From contig MNYK01000125.1 in NCBI GenBank assembly GCA_001873115.1, positions 1 to 32,626 of the forward strand: a stretch of 32,626 nucleotides of DNA. Direction: 5' to 3'. The stretch is from Desulfobacterales bacterium CG2_30_60_27. Lineage in GTDB: Bacteria; Desulfobacterota; Desulfobulbia; Desulfobulbales; CG2-30-60-27. The notes beneath the pieces were generated by a model that saw nothing but the letters and a program-made list of their open reading frames with translations, was not told where the DNA came from and made no database searches. Of this stretch, positions 1 through 9,054 are shown in pieces (position 1 is the stretch's first letter; each line of letters starts with the position of its first letter). The position numbers were made by a program, and so were the translations under genes.

Positions 1-35
1 ACATCCTGCGCAAATACGGCGCGCTCCGGGAGTAG
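1..35 (+). CDS. C-terminal end of an upstream gene (partial)
   Basis: Read in the frame starting at base 3, the window opens with codons giving ILRKYGALRE and then a TAG stop at 33-35. The codon choice (CTG, CGC, GGC, CTC, GAG) matches the genes further on, so this is probably the last eleven residues or so of a protein whose body lies upstream of the window. Too little is visible to name it. Confidence 0.4.
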   Translation, partial: ILRKYGALRE

Positions 36-416
36 ATACTTCGGTTGTCCACTCCTTGCATTTCCTCTGCCCCGCTCTCGCAGCGAGATGTTCCGTCCGC
101 TGTTGGGGGAACTTTTTCCACCCCGCATATAAAGCTTCCCTTCTCAACGTCCTCGCTGCTGCCGGATAGCCACCCTTGCCAATGCATCGACCGCATAATC
201 AGAGGGCGCCGACCGCGTTCCATGGGGATGATTGGCAGAGATACCTGTCTCGTCCTGCTGTTATGTCGAATATCCAGAAGGGCTGGCGTCTGGCCACGGG
301 AAAAAGCGGGCATGGCGCGGGCGATTACCGGAACCTGGAACAACGCCGGCGTTCGTGGTACAATGTCAATGGTCGATCTCAAGATCCGCCCGGCCTGGCC
401 GGGCATGGAGGGCTGG
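36..416. other. Gene-free stretch before the metallo-hydrolase gene
   Basis: About 380 bases separate the partial gene from the metallo-hydrolase start. Reading frames run through it, including one joined in frame to the hydrolase. Their translations are rich in R, P, C and W without domain-like pattern, so I do not treat them as coding. I see no convincing sigma-70 promoter. The only clear structure is a GC-rich inverted repeat at 388-404, described separately. Confidence 0.5.
388..404 (+). promoter_or_regulatory. GC-rich perfect inverted repeat just upstream of a ribosome binding site
   Basis: GCCCGGCC (388-395) and GGCCGGGC (397-404) are exact reverse complements around one base. In RNA the innermost pair would open, leaving a 7-bp GC stem with a 3-nt loop. 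It ends two bases before the GGAGGG Shine-Dalgarno (407-412) of the metallo-hydrolase gene, so it could restrict ribosome access. It could also be chance in GC-rich DNA. Confidence 0.35.
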
Positions 417-1178
417 ATGGAAATTTTGTTTCTCGGCGTGGGCGAGGCCTGCGATCCGGCGTATCTCAACACCTCGTTGCTGGTCAGGCCGGAGGGCGCC
501 AAGGCCTGCACGGCCATGCTCGATTGCGGTTTCACCGTCCCGCACCGCTATTTTCTGGGCTGCGGGGATGCCGAACAACTGGAGGCCCTGTGGATTTCCC
601 ATTTTCACGGCGATCATTTTTTCGGAGTGCCCTTGCTGCTCCTGCGTTTTTGGGAGATGGGCCGGCGGCAGCCGTTGCGGGTGCTGGGTCCGGCCGGCGT
701 GGCCGATCGAGTGACCGCGGCCATGAATCTCGCCTATCCAGGTTTACTGGAAAGATTGACCTTTCCTCTGGAGTTTTCCGTCGTTGCCGATAACGAGGGG
801 GTGGAGGCGGCCGGTATGAGGTGGCGCGGCGCTCCCTGCGAGCATGCCCAGGAGGCCCGCGCCGTGCGTCTTGACGATGGCGGGGTGTCGCTCTTTTATA
901 GCGGTGACGGTCGCCCTACCCCGGCCAGCGCGGCCCTGGCCCGCGGCTGCGCCTGCGTGGTGCATGAGGCCTTCAACTTCGCGGGTGAGACGGTCGGGCA
1001 CGGTTCGGTGTCCGGCGGCATCGATTTTGCCCGCCAGGCCGGGGCTGGTCTCCTGGCCCTGGTTCACGTGCAGCGGGAGGAGCGCCAGCGCCATGCCGGG
1101 GAGATGCAAGCGTTGCTTGGCAGTCTGAAGCCGCTCCGGATTGTGCTGCCAGGGGTGGGCGATTGGCTGCGGTTTTGA
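417..1178 (+). CDS. Metallo-beta-lactamase-fold hydrolase, RNase Z-like
   Basis: The 253-residue product is a zinc-dependent hydrolase of the metallo-beta-lactamase superfamily, closest in pattern to ribonuclease Z (tRNA 3'-end maturation) and related phosphodiesterases. The HxHxDH metal motif is visible as H62-F-H64-G-D66-H67. Further metal-site signatures follow: PCEH near residue 143, SGDGRP near 163 and VHEAF near 181. The strand-1 motif is GVGEACD where RNase Z usually has GTGSA. I chose the ATG at 417 because GGAGGG lies four bases upstream; an in-frame ATG at 405 has no such site. The protein lacks the long exosite arm of classical RNase Z, so its substrate may not be pre-tRNA. Family confidence is high, substrate confidence moderate. 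Confidence 0.8.
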   Translation: MEILFLGVGEACDPAYLNTSLLVRPEGAKACTAMLDCGFTVPHRYFLGCGDAEQLEALWISHFHGDHFFGVPLLLLRFWEMGRRQPLRVLGPAGVADRVTAAMNLAYPGLLERLTFPLEFSVVADNEGVEAAGMRWRGAPCEHAQEARAVRLDDGGVSLFYSGDGRPTPASAALARGCACVVHEAFNFAGETVGHGSVSGGIDFARQAGAGLLALVHVQREERQRHAGEMQALLGSLKPLRIVLPGVGDWLRF

Positions 1179-1196
1179 AACCGGCATAGTTTTGTC

Positions 1197-1225
1197 TTGG
1201 CTTTCCAGCCCGGACGTCTTACATA
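1197..1225 (+). promoter_or_regulatory. Possible sigma-70 promoter for the Bax-inhibitor-1 gene
   Basis: TTGGCT (1197-1202) and TACATA (1220-1225) are separated by 17 bases, about 60 bases upstream of the ATG at 1289. The -35 box is good, the -10 box is weak, so this is a moderate call. Confidence 0.35.
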
Positions 1226-1288
1226 TATGCTTGTTCGTACCGCCCAGGTATTTCTTTAAAGTCACCGCCATACGGAGGACAAAAAATC

Positions 1289-2002
1289 ATGGATCAGTAC
1301 AGGAACAGCACCATGACCGTGGCCCAGGCCCGGGCCCAGGACTCGACCATTTTTCTTGCCAAGGTCTTCAACTGGATGGCCGTCGGTCTCGGGGTGACCG
1401 GCCTGGTTGCCTTGCTGGTGGCCAATTCGGCCGTGGCGCAACAGATGATTTTAGGCAATCGGCTGGTCTTTTTCGGCCTGATCATCGGCGAACTTGGGTT
1501 GGTTTTTTACCTGTCCGCCCGTATCCAGCGCATTTCCGCCCAGGCCGCCACCGGGCTTTTCTTGCTCTATTCGGCCTTGAACGGCGCCACCCTGTCGGCC
1601 ATCCTGCTGCTCTACACCGCCACTTCGGTGGCCGCCACCTTCTTTGTTACCGCCGGCATGTTCGGGGCCATGGCCGTCTATGGCCTGGTCACCAAGAAGG
1701 ATCTGGCCTCCTTCGGTTCCTTTCTGTTCATGGGGCTAATGGGCATGATCATTGCCTCGGTGGTGAACATGTTCCTCGGCAGTTCTTTGCTCTCGTGGTT
1801 GATCTCCGGGATAGGGGTGCTCGTCTTCACCGGTCTTACCGCCTATGATGTGCAGAAGATCACCCAGATGGGCGCCCAGGGCATCATGGAGCAGGGCGAA
1901 GTGGCTATCAGGAAGGGCGCGGTCATGGGGGCGTTGGCCCTTTACCTTGACTTCATCAACCTGTTTCTTAGTTTGCTGCGCTTTATGGGGGATCGGCGCT
2001 AA
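1289..2002 (+). CDS. Bax inhibitor-1 / YccA-type integral membrane protein
   Basis: The 237-residue product is a BI-1-like (UPF0005) inner-membrane protein. Bacterial members include YccA, which modulates FtsH, and YetJ, a calcium-leak channel; the role here is unknown. The short polar N-terminus (to about residue 20) is followed by seven hydrophobic segments, the expected topology. The loop ending in FTGLTAYDVQKI near residue 185 carries the conserved aspartate region of the family. The start is supported by GGAGG at 1274-1278. A terminator-like hairpin lies downstream at 2033-2072, so the gene is probably monocistronic. Confidence 0.88.
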   Translation: MDQYRNSTMTVAQARAQDSTIFLAKVFNWMAVGLGVTGLVALLVANSAVAQQMILGNRLVFFGLIIGELGLVFYLSARIQRISAQAATGLFLLYSALNGATLSAILLLYTATSVAATFFVTAGMFGAMAVYGLVTKKDLASFGSFLFMGLMGMIIASVVNMFLGSSLLSWLISGIGVLVFTGLTAYDVQKITQMGAQGIMEQGEVAIRKGAVMGALALYLDFINLFLSLLRFMGDRR

Positions 2003-2032
2003 CCGGGGTGGCAAGAAATTGCCAGATAACCA

Positions 2033-2072
2033 GGGGCTGTCCAGTCATCGCTGCTGGGCCGCCCCCTTTTTT
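2033..2072 (+). terminator. Intrinsic terminator after the BI-1 gene
   Basis: GGGGC (2033-2037) pairs with GCCCC (2061-2065), and inside it CCAG (2041-2044) pairs with CTGG (2054-2057). The stem is followed by six T residues (2067-2072). It lies 30 bases after the BI-1 stop codon. Confidence 0.6.
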
Positions 2073-2135
2073 GCTGATGCTAAGTTTTTTGGGCAGGGGG
2101 ACTTCCCCGCTTTCGCAGCGCAGGGTCATCAGGCC

Positions 2136-2429
2136 ATGGGGCAAACAATCCGGCAGAGAATACTGGACATGCTGGTCGCGGGACCGGTGTCGGCCCTGAA
2201 GATTTCCGGCGCCGTGGGGATCCCGGAAAAGGATGTGGCTGCCCATCTGTTCCATATCGAGAAAACCCTGCAACAGGACGGTGGGCGTCTGGTCGTTATT
2301 CCCGCCGCCTGTCGGAGTTGCGGCTTTCTGTTCATAAAACGGCGCCGGCGATCCAAACCCGGCAAGTGTCCGCGGTGTTGTTCCACCTTTATCGGGGAAC
2401 CACTATTCGCCGCCAGGATGACCCGTTGA
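2136..2429 (+). CDS. Small HTH / zinc-ribbon transcriptional regulator (COG3357-like)
   Basis: This 97-residue protein joins an N-terminal winged-helix region (about residues 1-50, with GPVSALKISGAVGIPEKDV as the likely recognition region) to a C-terminal zinc ribbon with C59-x2-C62 and C78-x2-C81. The basic patch KRRRRSKPGKCPRC lies between and over the second pair. That order matches the family described as predicted transcriptional regulators with an HTH domain fused to a Zn-ribbon. The start is the ATG at 2136; the Shine-Dalgarno is weak (AGGGT about ten bases upstream), so the start is less certain than the frame. The next gene begins six bases after the stop, which suggests co-expression. 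Targets are unknown. Confidence 0.75.
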   Translation: MGQTIRQRILDMLVAGPVSALKISGAVGIPEKDVAAHLFHIEKTLQQDGGRLVVIPAACRSCGFLFIKRRRRSKPGKCPRCCSTFIGEPLFAARMTR

Positions 2430-2434
2430 GGATC

Positions 2435-2986
2435 ATGACACCTATGCCGAAATGGTATGAGCGTTATCTGCCCTTTGTGGCCCGCGGCCTGGAAAAGCAA
2501 GTGGAGTGGCTGGCGGGCACCCTGCGTAAGACGTTGGTCAGTCCGGAGGGTGGCGGCACCCTTTCCCTGGACGAGATACAACCATACGTAAGGCTGTTGC
2601 TGGAGGACGAGGGGGAGGAGAGACGGCGGCAACTGACCGGTCTGTTGGTCGGGTTGGATGAAGAGATCGTCGTCCAGATGCTGCGGGCGGCCGATATTTA
2701 CGATGTAACAAGCCTTTTCGGCCTCCTTGGTCGCCCCACGGCCGGGCAGGCCATGGTGGCCCTTGGCAAGCCGCCGCCGCCCTACGACAAATCACCCCAG
2801 TTGCTGACGGACAGGCTTTTCCTTGCCGTGCACCATAAGGCGCCCGCCCTCATGGAAGAGGCGGTTCGTCTAATGCGCGAACGCGGCGCCACGCCCGCCC
2901 ATTTCGAGCCGGCCTATGGGAGATTCAGGGAGATGCTGATGGATCAGGAGATTTTGAGTTCGCTCTTTCCAAAGGCCAAGGCCTGA
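2435..2986 (+). CDS. Conserved-looking hypothetical protein, partner of the HTH/Zn-ribbon gene
   Basis: I do not recognise this 183-residue soluble protein. It looks mostly helical and rich in E, R and L, with segments such as LSLDEIQPYVRLLLEDEGEE and LVGLDEEIVVQMLRAADIYD. No signal peptide, membrane span, cysteine pair or catalytic motif is visible. Codon use matches the neighbours and the stop is followed by a strong inverted repeat, so it is probably a real gene. GAGG (2428-2431), overlapping the previous stop codon, could serve the ATG at 2435 or the one at 2444. Close linkage to the regulator suggests translational coupling. Confidence 0.7.
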   Translation: MTPMPKWYERYLPFVARGLEKQVEWLAGTLRKTLVSPEGGGTLSLDEIQPYVRLLLEDEGEERRRQLTGLLVGLDEEIVVQMLRAADIYDVTSLFGLLGRPTAGQAMVALGKPPPPYDKSPQLLTDRLFLAVHHKAPALMEEAVRLMRERGATPAHFEPAYGRFREMLMDQEILSSLFPKAKA

Positions 2987-3006
2987 CTGTCCGCCCGGCC
3001 TTGGCC
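2974..3006. terminator. Perfect 10-bp inverted repeat between convergent genes
   Basis: GGCCAAGGCC (2974-2983) and GGCCTTGGCC (2997-3006) are exact reverse complements with a 13-base loop. The left arm covers the last codons of the gene ending at 2986, and the repeat lies just beyond the stop of the minus-strand gene ending at 3020. No long T tract follows on either strand (only TTT on the minus side), so it may be a bidirectional but inefficient terminator, or a 3'-end stabiliser. Confidence 0.55.
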
Positions 3007-3019
3007 CATGGAAGAATGT

Positions 3020-3268
3020 TTACTTGCCGGCCATGGCCCGTTTGGAGGCCTTCAGCGGGTTCACCTTGATCTTCACCACCAGAGTTTCGGGCTTCTGATG
3101 GGTGGCGAAATTGCAGATGCCCAGCTTCCATTTGGCCGCGGGGTCGGTATAGGCGGTGCAATATTTCGCCTGCTCGGTCGTAACGACCCTTTCGCAGCCC
3201 TCGCATTTTTCAATGATCGGGGTGAAAAGGCCGCTGGCATAATTGATCGGGGATACGTTTTTGGCCAT
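3020..3268 (-). CDS. PxxKW-type cysteine-rich small protein
   Basis: The 82-residue product has four cysteines (C22, C25, C37, C52) and the signature DPAAKWKLGICN (P43 to W47 forming PxxKW). These are hallmarks of a small cysteine-rich family known mainly from deltaproteobacteria and of unknown function. The spacing suggests one zinc or iron site. The ATG at 3268 is preceded by a perfect AAGGAGGT Shine-Dalgarno. A very good sigma-70 promoter lies about 120 bases upstream (3398-3426). Strong signals for transcription and translation suggest an abundant protein. No signal peptide or membrane span is seen. Confidence 0.78.
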   Translation of the reverse strand: MAKNVSPINYASGLFTPIIEKCEGCERVVTTEQAKYCTAYTDPAAKWKLGICNFATHQKPETLVVKIKVNPLKASKRAMAGK

Positions 3269-3624
3269 GATAAAAATACCTCCTTACATGCGGTACGCGG
3301 ATTACGCAAACCGACTTTATCGTGATGTAAAATCAGTTCCGGTCGAGGATGACCTCGGCAGGCGCGGCGCCATGCTCTGACCGGAGAAAAACGTTATTAC
3401 ATAAAGAATTAAGAGCGTTCTGTCAACAAAAACTTGCCCAAAAAATATCTCCGGAAAAACTTCCAGCAAAACGCCCTGGCATATTTCCCCCGCCTGGGGG
3501 TCATGATCGCTTGCCGACCTATAACTTCCCTGGTTTTATTCATAAATTGCTATTGTGTTTGGGAAATTCTTGATATATATAAATCTAGTACTTTGTCTTC
3601 CTGTCAACCAGAGGAGTATACTGT
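3269..3624. other. Divergent intergenic region between the PxxKW gene and the pilC-like gene
   Basis: This 356-base stretch is AT-richer than the rest. It holds the minus-strand promoter (3398-3426). An AT-rich run near 3555-3600 (TTGATATATATAAAT) may form the plus-strand promoter, but I cannot assign boxes with confidence. Short frames crossing it have no domain-like content. No sigma-54 (-24/-12) site is evident. Confidence 0.5.
3398..3426 (-). promoter_or_regulatory. Strong sigma-70 promoter of the PxxKW gene
   Basis: On the minus strand, TTGACA (3426-3421) and TATGTA (3403-3398), extending to TATGTAAT, are 17 bases apart. A perfect -35 box, ideal spacing and a good -10 box make this one of the clearest promoters in the window. 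The predicted leader is about 120 nt. Confidence 0.7.
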
Positions 3625-4833
3625 ATGCCCGTTTATATCTGGAAAGGCACGAACTCCTATGCTGAGAAGCGCAAGGGCAGACTGGAGGCCCACGACGAAC
3701 AGGCGGTTCGCTCGCACCTGAAAAAATTGCGGATCACGCCGGACTCCATCAAGGAGGCCCCCAAGGATCTGTTGGCGAGCATTCCGTTATTCCGCCCCAA
3801 GATCACGGGCAAGGATGTGGTGATTTTTGTCCGGCAGCTTTCCACCATGATCGACGCCGGCCTGCCCCTGGTCCAGAGCCTTGAGATCCTCGGTCGGCAG
3901 CAGGACAATCCCACCTTCAAGAAACTGCTCATCGAGGTGCGCCTCGACGTGGAATCTGGTTCCACCCTGGCCGACGCCATGAAGAAGCACCCGGACGTCT
4001 TCGACAACCTGTTCTGCAACATGGTGGAGGCCGGTGAGGTAGGTGGTATCCTTGATACCATTCTTACCCGCCTCGCCACTTTCATGGAAAAGAGCATGGC
4101 CCTCAAGAAAAAGGTGAAGGGCGCCATGACCTATCCGGCCATCTGTCTGGCCATCTCCATTATCGTTTTTGTGGTCATGCTGGTGTTCGTGGTGCCGGTG
4201 TTCGAGAAGATGTTTGCTGAGTTCGGGGCCGCCCTGCCCGCCGCCACCCAGGCGGTGGTTGACTTGAGCAACTTTCTAAAGACAAAATTTCATTTCTTTA
4301 TCCTTTTCGTGGTGTTTGTGGTGGTGGCCTTTAAAAAGGTCTACAAGACCGAGAAGGGGCGGCTGCGCATTGATGCCGTCATGCTGCGGCTGCCCGTGGT
4401 GGGTCTGCTCATCCGTAAGGTGGTGGTGGCCCGTTTCAGCAGGACCATGGGCACCATGCTGCAGTCCGGCGTCCCCATTCTGGAGGCCCTGAACGTGGTG
4501 GCCCGGACCTCGGGCAACAAGGTGATCGAGCAGGCGGTCTATCGGGTGGTGGACGCCATCAGCGAGGGGTGCGCCATTGCCGAGCCGCTGGAGGAGACCG
4601 GGGTTTTCCCCGGCATGGTGGTTCAGATGATCAATGTTGGCGAATCCACTGGCGCCCTGGACGTCATGCTGGAAAAAATCGCGGATTTTTATGACGAGGA
4701 GGTGGACCAGGCCGTGGAAAACCTCACTTCCATGATCGAACCCTTTATGATGGTTTTCCTGGGCGGCATGATCGGCGGTCTGGTCATCGCCCTGTATATG
4801 CCGATATTTAAGATCGGCGAGGCTATTCAGTAA
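3625..4833 (+). CDS. pilC: Type IV pilus / type II secretion inner-membrane platform protein (PilC/GspF family)
   Basis: This 402-residue protein belongs to the PilC/GspF/TadC family, the inner-membrane platform that couples the assembly ATPase to pilin or pseudopilin polymerisation. Two T2SSF repeats are visible, at about residues 65-190 and 268-390. Each starts with the FVRQLSTMIDAGLPLVQSLE / FSRTMGTMLQSGVPILEALN pattern and contains an E-x-G-E or G-E-S-T-G turn (EAGEVGG, NVGESTG). Hydrophobic spans lie near 170-195, 222-240 and 372-395. The N-terminus (YIWKGTNSYAEKRKGRLEA) matches the pilus branch better than GspF. GAGGAG precedes the ATG by about nine bases. No other pilus gene is visible nearby; enolase starts 29 bases downstream. 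Confidence 0.9.
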   Translation: MPVYIWKGTNSYAEKRKGRLEAHDEQAVRSHLKKLRITPDSIKEAPKDLLASIPLFRPKITGKDVVIFVRQLSTMIDAGLPLVQSLEILGRQQDNPTFKKLLIEVRLDVESGSTLADAMKKHPDVFDNLFCNMVEAGEVGGILDTILTRLATFMEKSMALKKKVKGAMTYPAICLAISIIVFVVMLVFVVPVFEKMFAEFGAALPAATQAVVDLSNFLKTKFHFFILFVVFVVVAFKKVYKTEKGRLRIDAVMLRLPVVGLLIRKVVVARFSRTMGTMLQSGVPILEALNVVARTSGNKVIEQAVYRVVDAISEGCAIAEPLEETGVFPGMVVQMINVGESTGALDVMLEKIADFYDEEVDQAVENLTSMIEPFMMVFLGGMIGGLVIALYMPIFKIGEAIQ

Positions 4834-4853
4834 CATCACGACAGCGAGGTTAG

Positions 4854-6180
<1,327 letters not shown>

Positions 6181-6220
6181 ATAAGGCACTTAGCACACCA
6201 CTTTGCAAGGAAGGTGCGGT

Positions 6221-6508
6221 ATGACTCTTACAAAAGCCGATTTGGTCCAGCAGGTATATCAAGAGCATAAACTGACCAAGCTTCAGGCATCCGAAGCGGT
6301 GCGGGCCTTTATCAAGGTGTGCAAGCGTTGCCTGGAAAGCGGCGAAGACCTGCTGATCAGTGGTTTCGGAAAATTCAATGTCAAGGAAAAGCGGGCCAGG
6401 CGGGGCCGAAATCCGCAGACCGGCGAGGAACTCATCCTTGCGGCCCGCAAGGTGATTACCTTTAAACCGTCCGGTATCCTCAGAAATCGGATTAACGCTG
6501 GCAAGTAA
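6221..6508 (+). CDS. ihfA: Integration host factor / HU-family DNA-bending protein
   Basis: The 95-residue product is a nucleoid-associated protein of the HU/IHF family. The opening MTLTKADLVQ, the central ISGFGKFNVKEKRARRGRNPQTGEE and the closing VITFKPSGILRNRIN match the family; GRNPQTGEE is the beta-arm with the intercalating proline. Resemblance is closest to IHF alpha, but bacteria of this group often carry several HU/IHF paralogues, so the subunit name is tentative. The ATG at 6221 is preceded by AAGGAAGG. Expected roles are DNA bending and sigma-54 promoter architecture. Confidence 0.88.
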   Translation: MTLTKADLVQQVYQEHKLTKLQASEAVRAFIKVCKRCLESGEDLLISGFGKFNVKEKRARRGRNPQTGEELILAARKVITFKPSGILRNRINAGK

Positions 6509-6576
6509 TTACCGCCGGCAGGGGCCGTGCCTTTTTTGGGGTCCCGGTTTGGCGCTTGGCCTGCAACAGCTTTAGA

Positions 6577-6620
6577 AGACGGGTTGGCGTTCCCCCGGGA
6601 AACGGCTCGTCTTTTTTTTT
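6577..6620 (+). terminator. Terminator between the IHF gene and lpxD
   Basis: AGACG (6577-6581) pairs with CGTCT (6608-6612). Inside, CGTTCCC can pair with GGGAAACG, with an internal loop. Nine T residues follow (6612-6620). The T tract is the strongest element. A second, weaker GC stem followed by TTTTTT lies near 6516-6538. Confidence 0.5.
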
Positions 6621-6693
6621 AGTCCGGTTGGTCGCCTGGCAGCGGGACGGTGGTCGGCATGATTTTTCACAGCCGACAACAAGGTGGATGGCC

Positions 6694-7749
6694 ATGGAGC
6701 CTACGAGACTGTCCGAATTGGCCCGTATGGTCGGCGGTGAGTTTGCCGGAGATGGTGACCCGCTCATCCATGGGGTCGCCGACCTTGCCACCGCCGGCGC
6801 CGGGCAACTGGCCTTTGTCGCCCTGGCGCGACAGATGGCGGCTGCCACTTGCCGGGCCGAGGCCTTCATTGTGCCTTCATGCCTTATTGAGACCGACCGG
6901 CCGGTGATCCGGGTGGCCAATCCCGCCTTGGCCCTGGCCGTTATCCATGCCGCTTTCCTGCGTAAACCCTTTCAGGCCGGCGGTCTGCACCCGACCGCTC
7001 ATGTGGGGGCCGACTGCCGGATACCGGTGGCGGTCACCGTGGCGCCGGGCGTGGTTATAGGCGACCGGGTGACCCTGGGGGAACGGGTGACGCTTATGGC
7101 CGGCACCGTGATCGGGGATGATGTGAGCATTGGCGACGATACCGTGTTGCACGCCAATGTGACAATCTATCCGGACTGCCGGATCGGCGCCCGGGCGATC
7201 ATCCATAGCGGCGCGGTCATTGGCGCCGATGGTTTCGGTTACGTTACCGATACGGCCACCGGTCGCCAGGTGAAGCGCCCCCACGTGGGCACGGTGCGGA
7301 TCGATGACGATGTTGAGATTGGCGCCAACACCTGCGTGGATCGCGCCACCATGGGTGTTACCCGCATTCGGCAGGGGACAAAGCTCGACAACCTGGTGCA
7401 TGTGGCGCACAACAACGATCTTGGCGAGAACTGCTTGCTGGCGGGACAGTGCGGCCTGGCCGGTTCCGTTACCCTCGGCAATAACGTGGTCATGGGCGGT
7501 CAGGCGGGGGTCAGGGATCATGTGCGGCTTGGCGACCAAGCCATGGTCGCTGCCAGGGCCGGCGTTACCGCCGACCTGGAACGCGGCAGCGTGGTGTCCG
7601 GTATGCCGGCCATCCAGCACCGGCAATGGCTCAAGGCCAGCATAGCGTTTGCGGAGCTGCCTGACCTGGTTCGGGAGATCAGGCGGCTCAAGAAAAGGGT
7701 GGCCGAGCTTGAGGGGCAGCTTCCCCGGGTCGGCGGGGAATCCAAGTAA
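6694..7749 (+). CDS. lpxD: UDP-3-O-(3-hydroxyacyl)glucosamine N-acyltransferase
   Basis: The 351-residue enzyme adds the second (N-linked) acyl chain to UDP-3-O-acylglucosamine in lipid A synthesis at the cytoplasmic face of the inner membrane. An N-terminal uridine-binding domain (to about residue 100) precedes a left-handed beta-helix of hexapeptide repeats. The active-site region NLVHVAHNN carries the catalytic-type histidine. The C-terminal tail RRLKKRVAELEGQLP is the usual helix. I chose ATG 6694 because AAGGTGG ends about six bases upstream; ATG 6688 is an alternative. It starts the lpxD-fabZ-lpxA-lpxI run. Confidence 0.95.
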   Translation: MEPTRLSELARMVGGEFAGDGDPLIHGVADLATAGAGQLAFVALARQMAAATCRAEAFIVPSCLIETDRPVIRVANPALALAVIHAAFLRKPFQAGGLHPTAHVGADCRIPVAVTVAPGVVIGDRVTLGERVTLMAGTVIGDDVSIGDDTVLHANVTIYPDCRIGARAIIHSGAVIGADGFGYVTDTATGRQVKRPHVGTVRIDDDVEIGANTCVDRATMGVTRIRQGTKLDNLVHVAHNNDLGENCLLAGQCGLAGSVTLGNNVVMGGQAGVRDHVRLGDQAMVAARAGVTADLERGSVVSGMPAIQHRQWLKASIAFAELPDLVREIRRLKKRVAELEGQLPRVGGESK

Positions 7750-7769
7750 CTCTGGAGGGAAACGGGTTT

Positions 7770-8201
7770 ATGGAGCTTAATATAACAAAGATTCTCGATT
7801 TACTGCCGCATCGCTACCCCTTTCTGCTGGTTGATCGGGTTCTGGAGGTGGAATTGGGGCAGCGGATCGTGGCGCTCAAGAACGTCACCATGAACGAGCA
7901 GTTTTTTCAGGGGCATTTCCCGGTGGAGCCGGTGATGCCCGGTGTTCTTGTCCTGGAAGGCATGGCCCAGGCTGGCGCCCTGCTTGCCTATCTTACCGAT
8001 CCCGAGAAGGTGGGCAAAAGCCTGGTTTACTTTGCTGGGTTAGACGAGGTCCGCTTCCGGCAGAAGGTGGTGCCCGGCGACCAGCTCATCTTTCGTCTTG
8101 CCGTACTCAAACGCAAATCCAAACTGTACAAACTGGCCGGCCAGGCATACGTAGACGACAAGCTGGTGGCCGAGGCCGTACTGATGGCCACCTTGTCCTG
8201 A
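7770..8201 (+). CDS. fabZ: 3-hydroxyacyl-[acyl-carrier-protein] dehydratase
   Basis: The 143-residue hot-dog-fold enzyme dehydrates 3-hydroxyacyl-ACP in fatty acid elongation and competes with LpxA/LpxD for the same substrate. The catalytic histidine and glutamate are visible as H49 in GHFPVEPVMPG and E63 in VLEGMAQAGA. Length and the opening LLPHRYPFLLVDRV are typical. GGAGG precedes the ATG with a somewhat long spacer. It lies 20 bases after lpxD. Confidence 0.97.
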   Translation: MELNITKILDLLPHRYPFLLVDRVLEVELGQRIVALKNVTMNEQFFQGHFPVEPVMPGVLVLEGMAQAGALLAYLTDPEKVGKSLVYFAGLDEVRFRQKVVPGDQLIFRLAVLKRKSKLYKLAGQAYVDDKLVAEAVLMATLS

Positions 8202-8256
8202 AGCCTCCGGCACCTCGTCTTTCCAGCCTTTTTATCATTTCTTTCCGGCGGTTTTT

Positions 8257-9054
8257 ATGAGCATTCATCCAACAGCAGTAATCGCTCCCGGTGTTGACCT
8301 GGACCCCGGCATAAGTATCGGGCCTTTCGCGGTGATTGACCAGGGCGTGACCCTCGGACCTGGCGCTCAGATCGGTTCCCACACCGTCATCACCGGTCAT
8401 ACCACCATCGGCAGGAACACCAGGATCGGGCCCTTTGCCCACATCGGTGGCCCTCCCCAGGACCTTAAGTACCACAACGAGGACACCCGGCTGGTTATCG
8501 GCGACAACAACGATATCCGGGAATACGTCTCCATTCACCGGGGCACGCCCACGGGCCACGGGGTGACCACGGTTGGCGACTACAACCTGATTATGGCCTA
8601 TTGTCATATTGCCCACGACTGCGTGGTCGGCGACCACGTTATCATGGCCAATGCCGCCACTCTGGGCGGCCATGTCGAGGTGGCCGACCGGGTTACCCTG
8701 GGCGGTCTGGTGGCGGTGCATCAGTTTTCCCGGATCGGCACCTTCGCCTATGTCGGTGGCCTTTCCGGCATCAGCAGGGACGTGCCGCCCTATGTCATCC
8801 TGTCAGGCACCCGCAACCAGATGCGGATCAGCGGCATCAACAAGATCGGCCTGCGCCGCAACGGGATGGCCGTGGAAACTATCAAAAAACTGGAACATGC
8901 CTTCAAGATCATCTTCCGCACCCCCGGTTTTCTGCTTCAGGACGCCCTGACAAAGACCATGGATGAGATAGCGGATTGCGATCCGGTGACCCATCTCGTA
9001 CAATTCATTCAGGCCTCGCAACGGGGCGTGGTGCGGGTCTGGGAAGATGAGTGA
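8257..9054 (+). CDS. lpxA: UDP-N-acetylglucosamine acyltransferase
   Basis: The 265-residue enzyme carries out the first step of lipid A synthesis, O-acylation of UDP-GlcNAc. The left-handed beta-helix hexapeptides run from the N-terminus to about residue 190, followed by the helical C-terminal domain typical of LpxA. The catalytic histidine is H120 in CHIAHDCVVGDH. Family hallmarks IGPFAHIGGPPQDLKY and REYVSIHRGT are present. The start at 8257 lacks a strong Shine-Dalgarno; the opening MSIHPTAVIAPG nonetheless fits the family start. The end overlaps lpxI by eight bases. Confidence 0.97.
   Translation: MSIHPTAVIAPGVDLDPGISIGPFAVIDQGVTLGPGAQIGSHTVITGHTTIGRNTRIGPFAHIGGPPQDLKYHNEDTRLVIGDNNDIREYVSIHRGTPTGHGVTTVGDYNLIMAYCHIAHDCVVGDHVIMANAATLGGHVEVADRVTLGGLVAVHQFSRIGTFAYVGGLSGISRDVPPYVILSGTRNQMRISGINKIGLRRNGMAVETIKKLEHAFKIIFRTPGFLLQDALTKTMDEIADCDPVTHLVQFIQASQRGVVRVWEDE

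Noticed and set aside
45-416. N-terminal extension of the metallo-hydrolase of about 124 residues
   Set aside because: The extension has no domain-like pattern and the family start MEILFLGVGEACD coincides with a good ribosome site at 407-412.
1170-1183. CGGTTT/AAACCG hairpin as a terminator of the metallo-hydrolase gene
   Set aside because: The loop is only two bases (TG), the stem covers the stop codon, and no continuous T tract follows.
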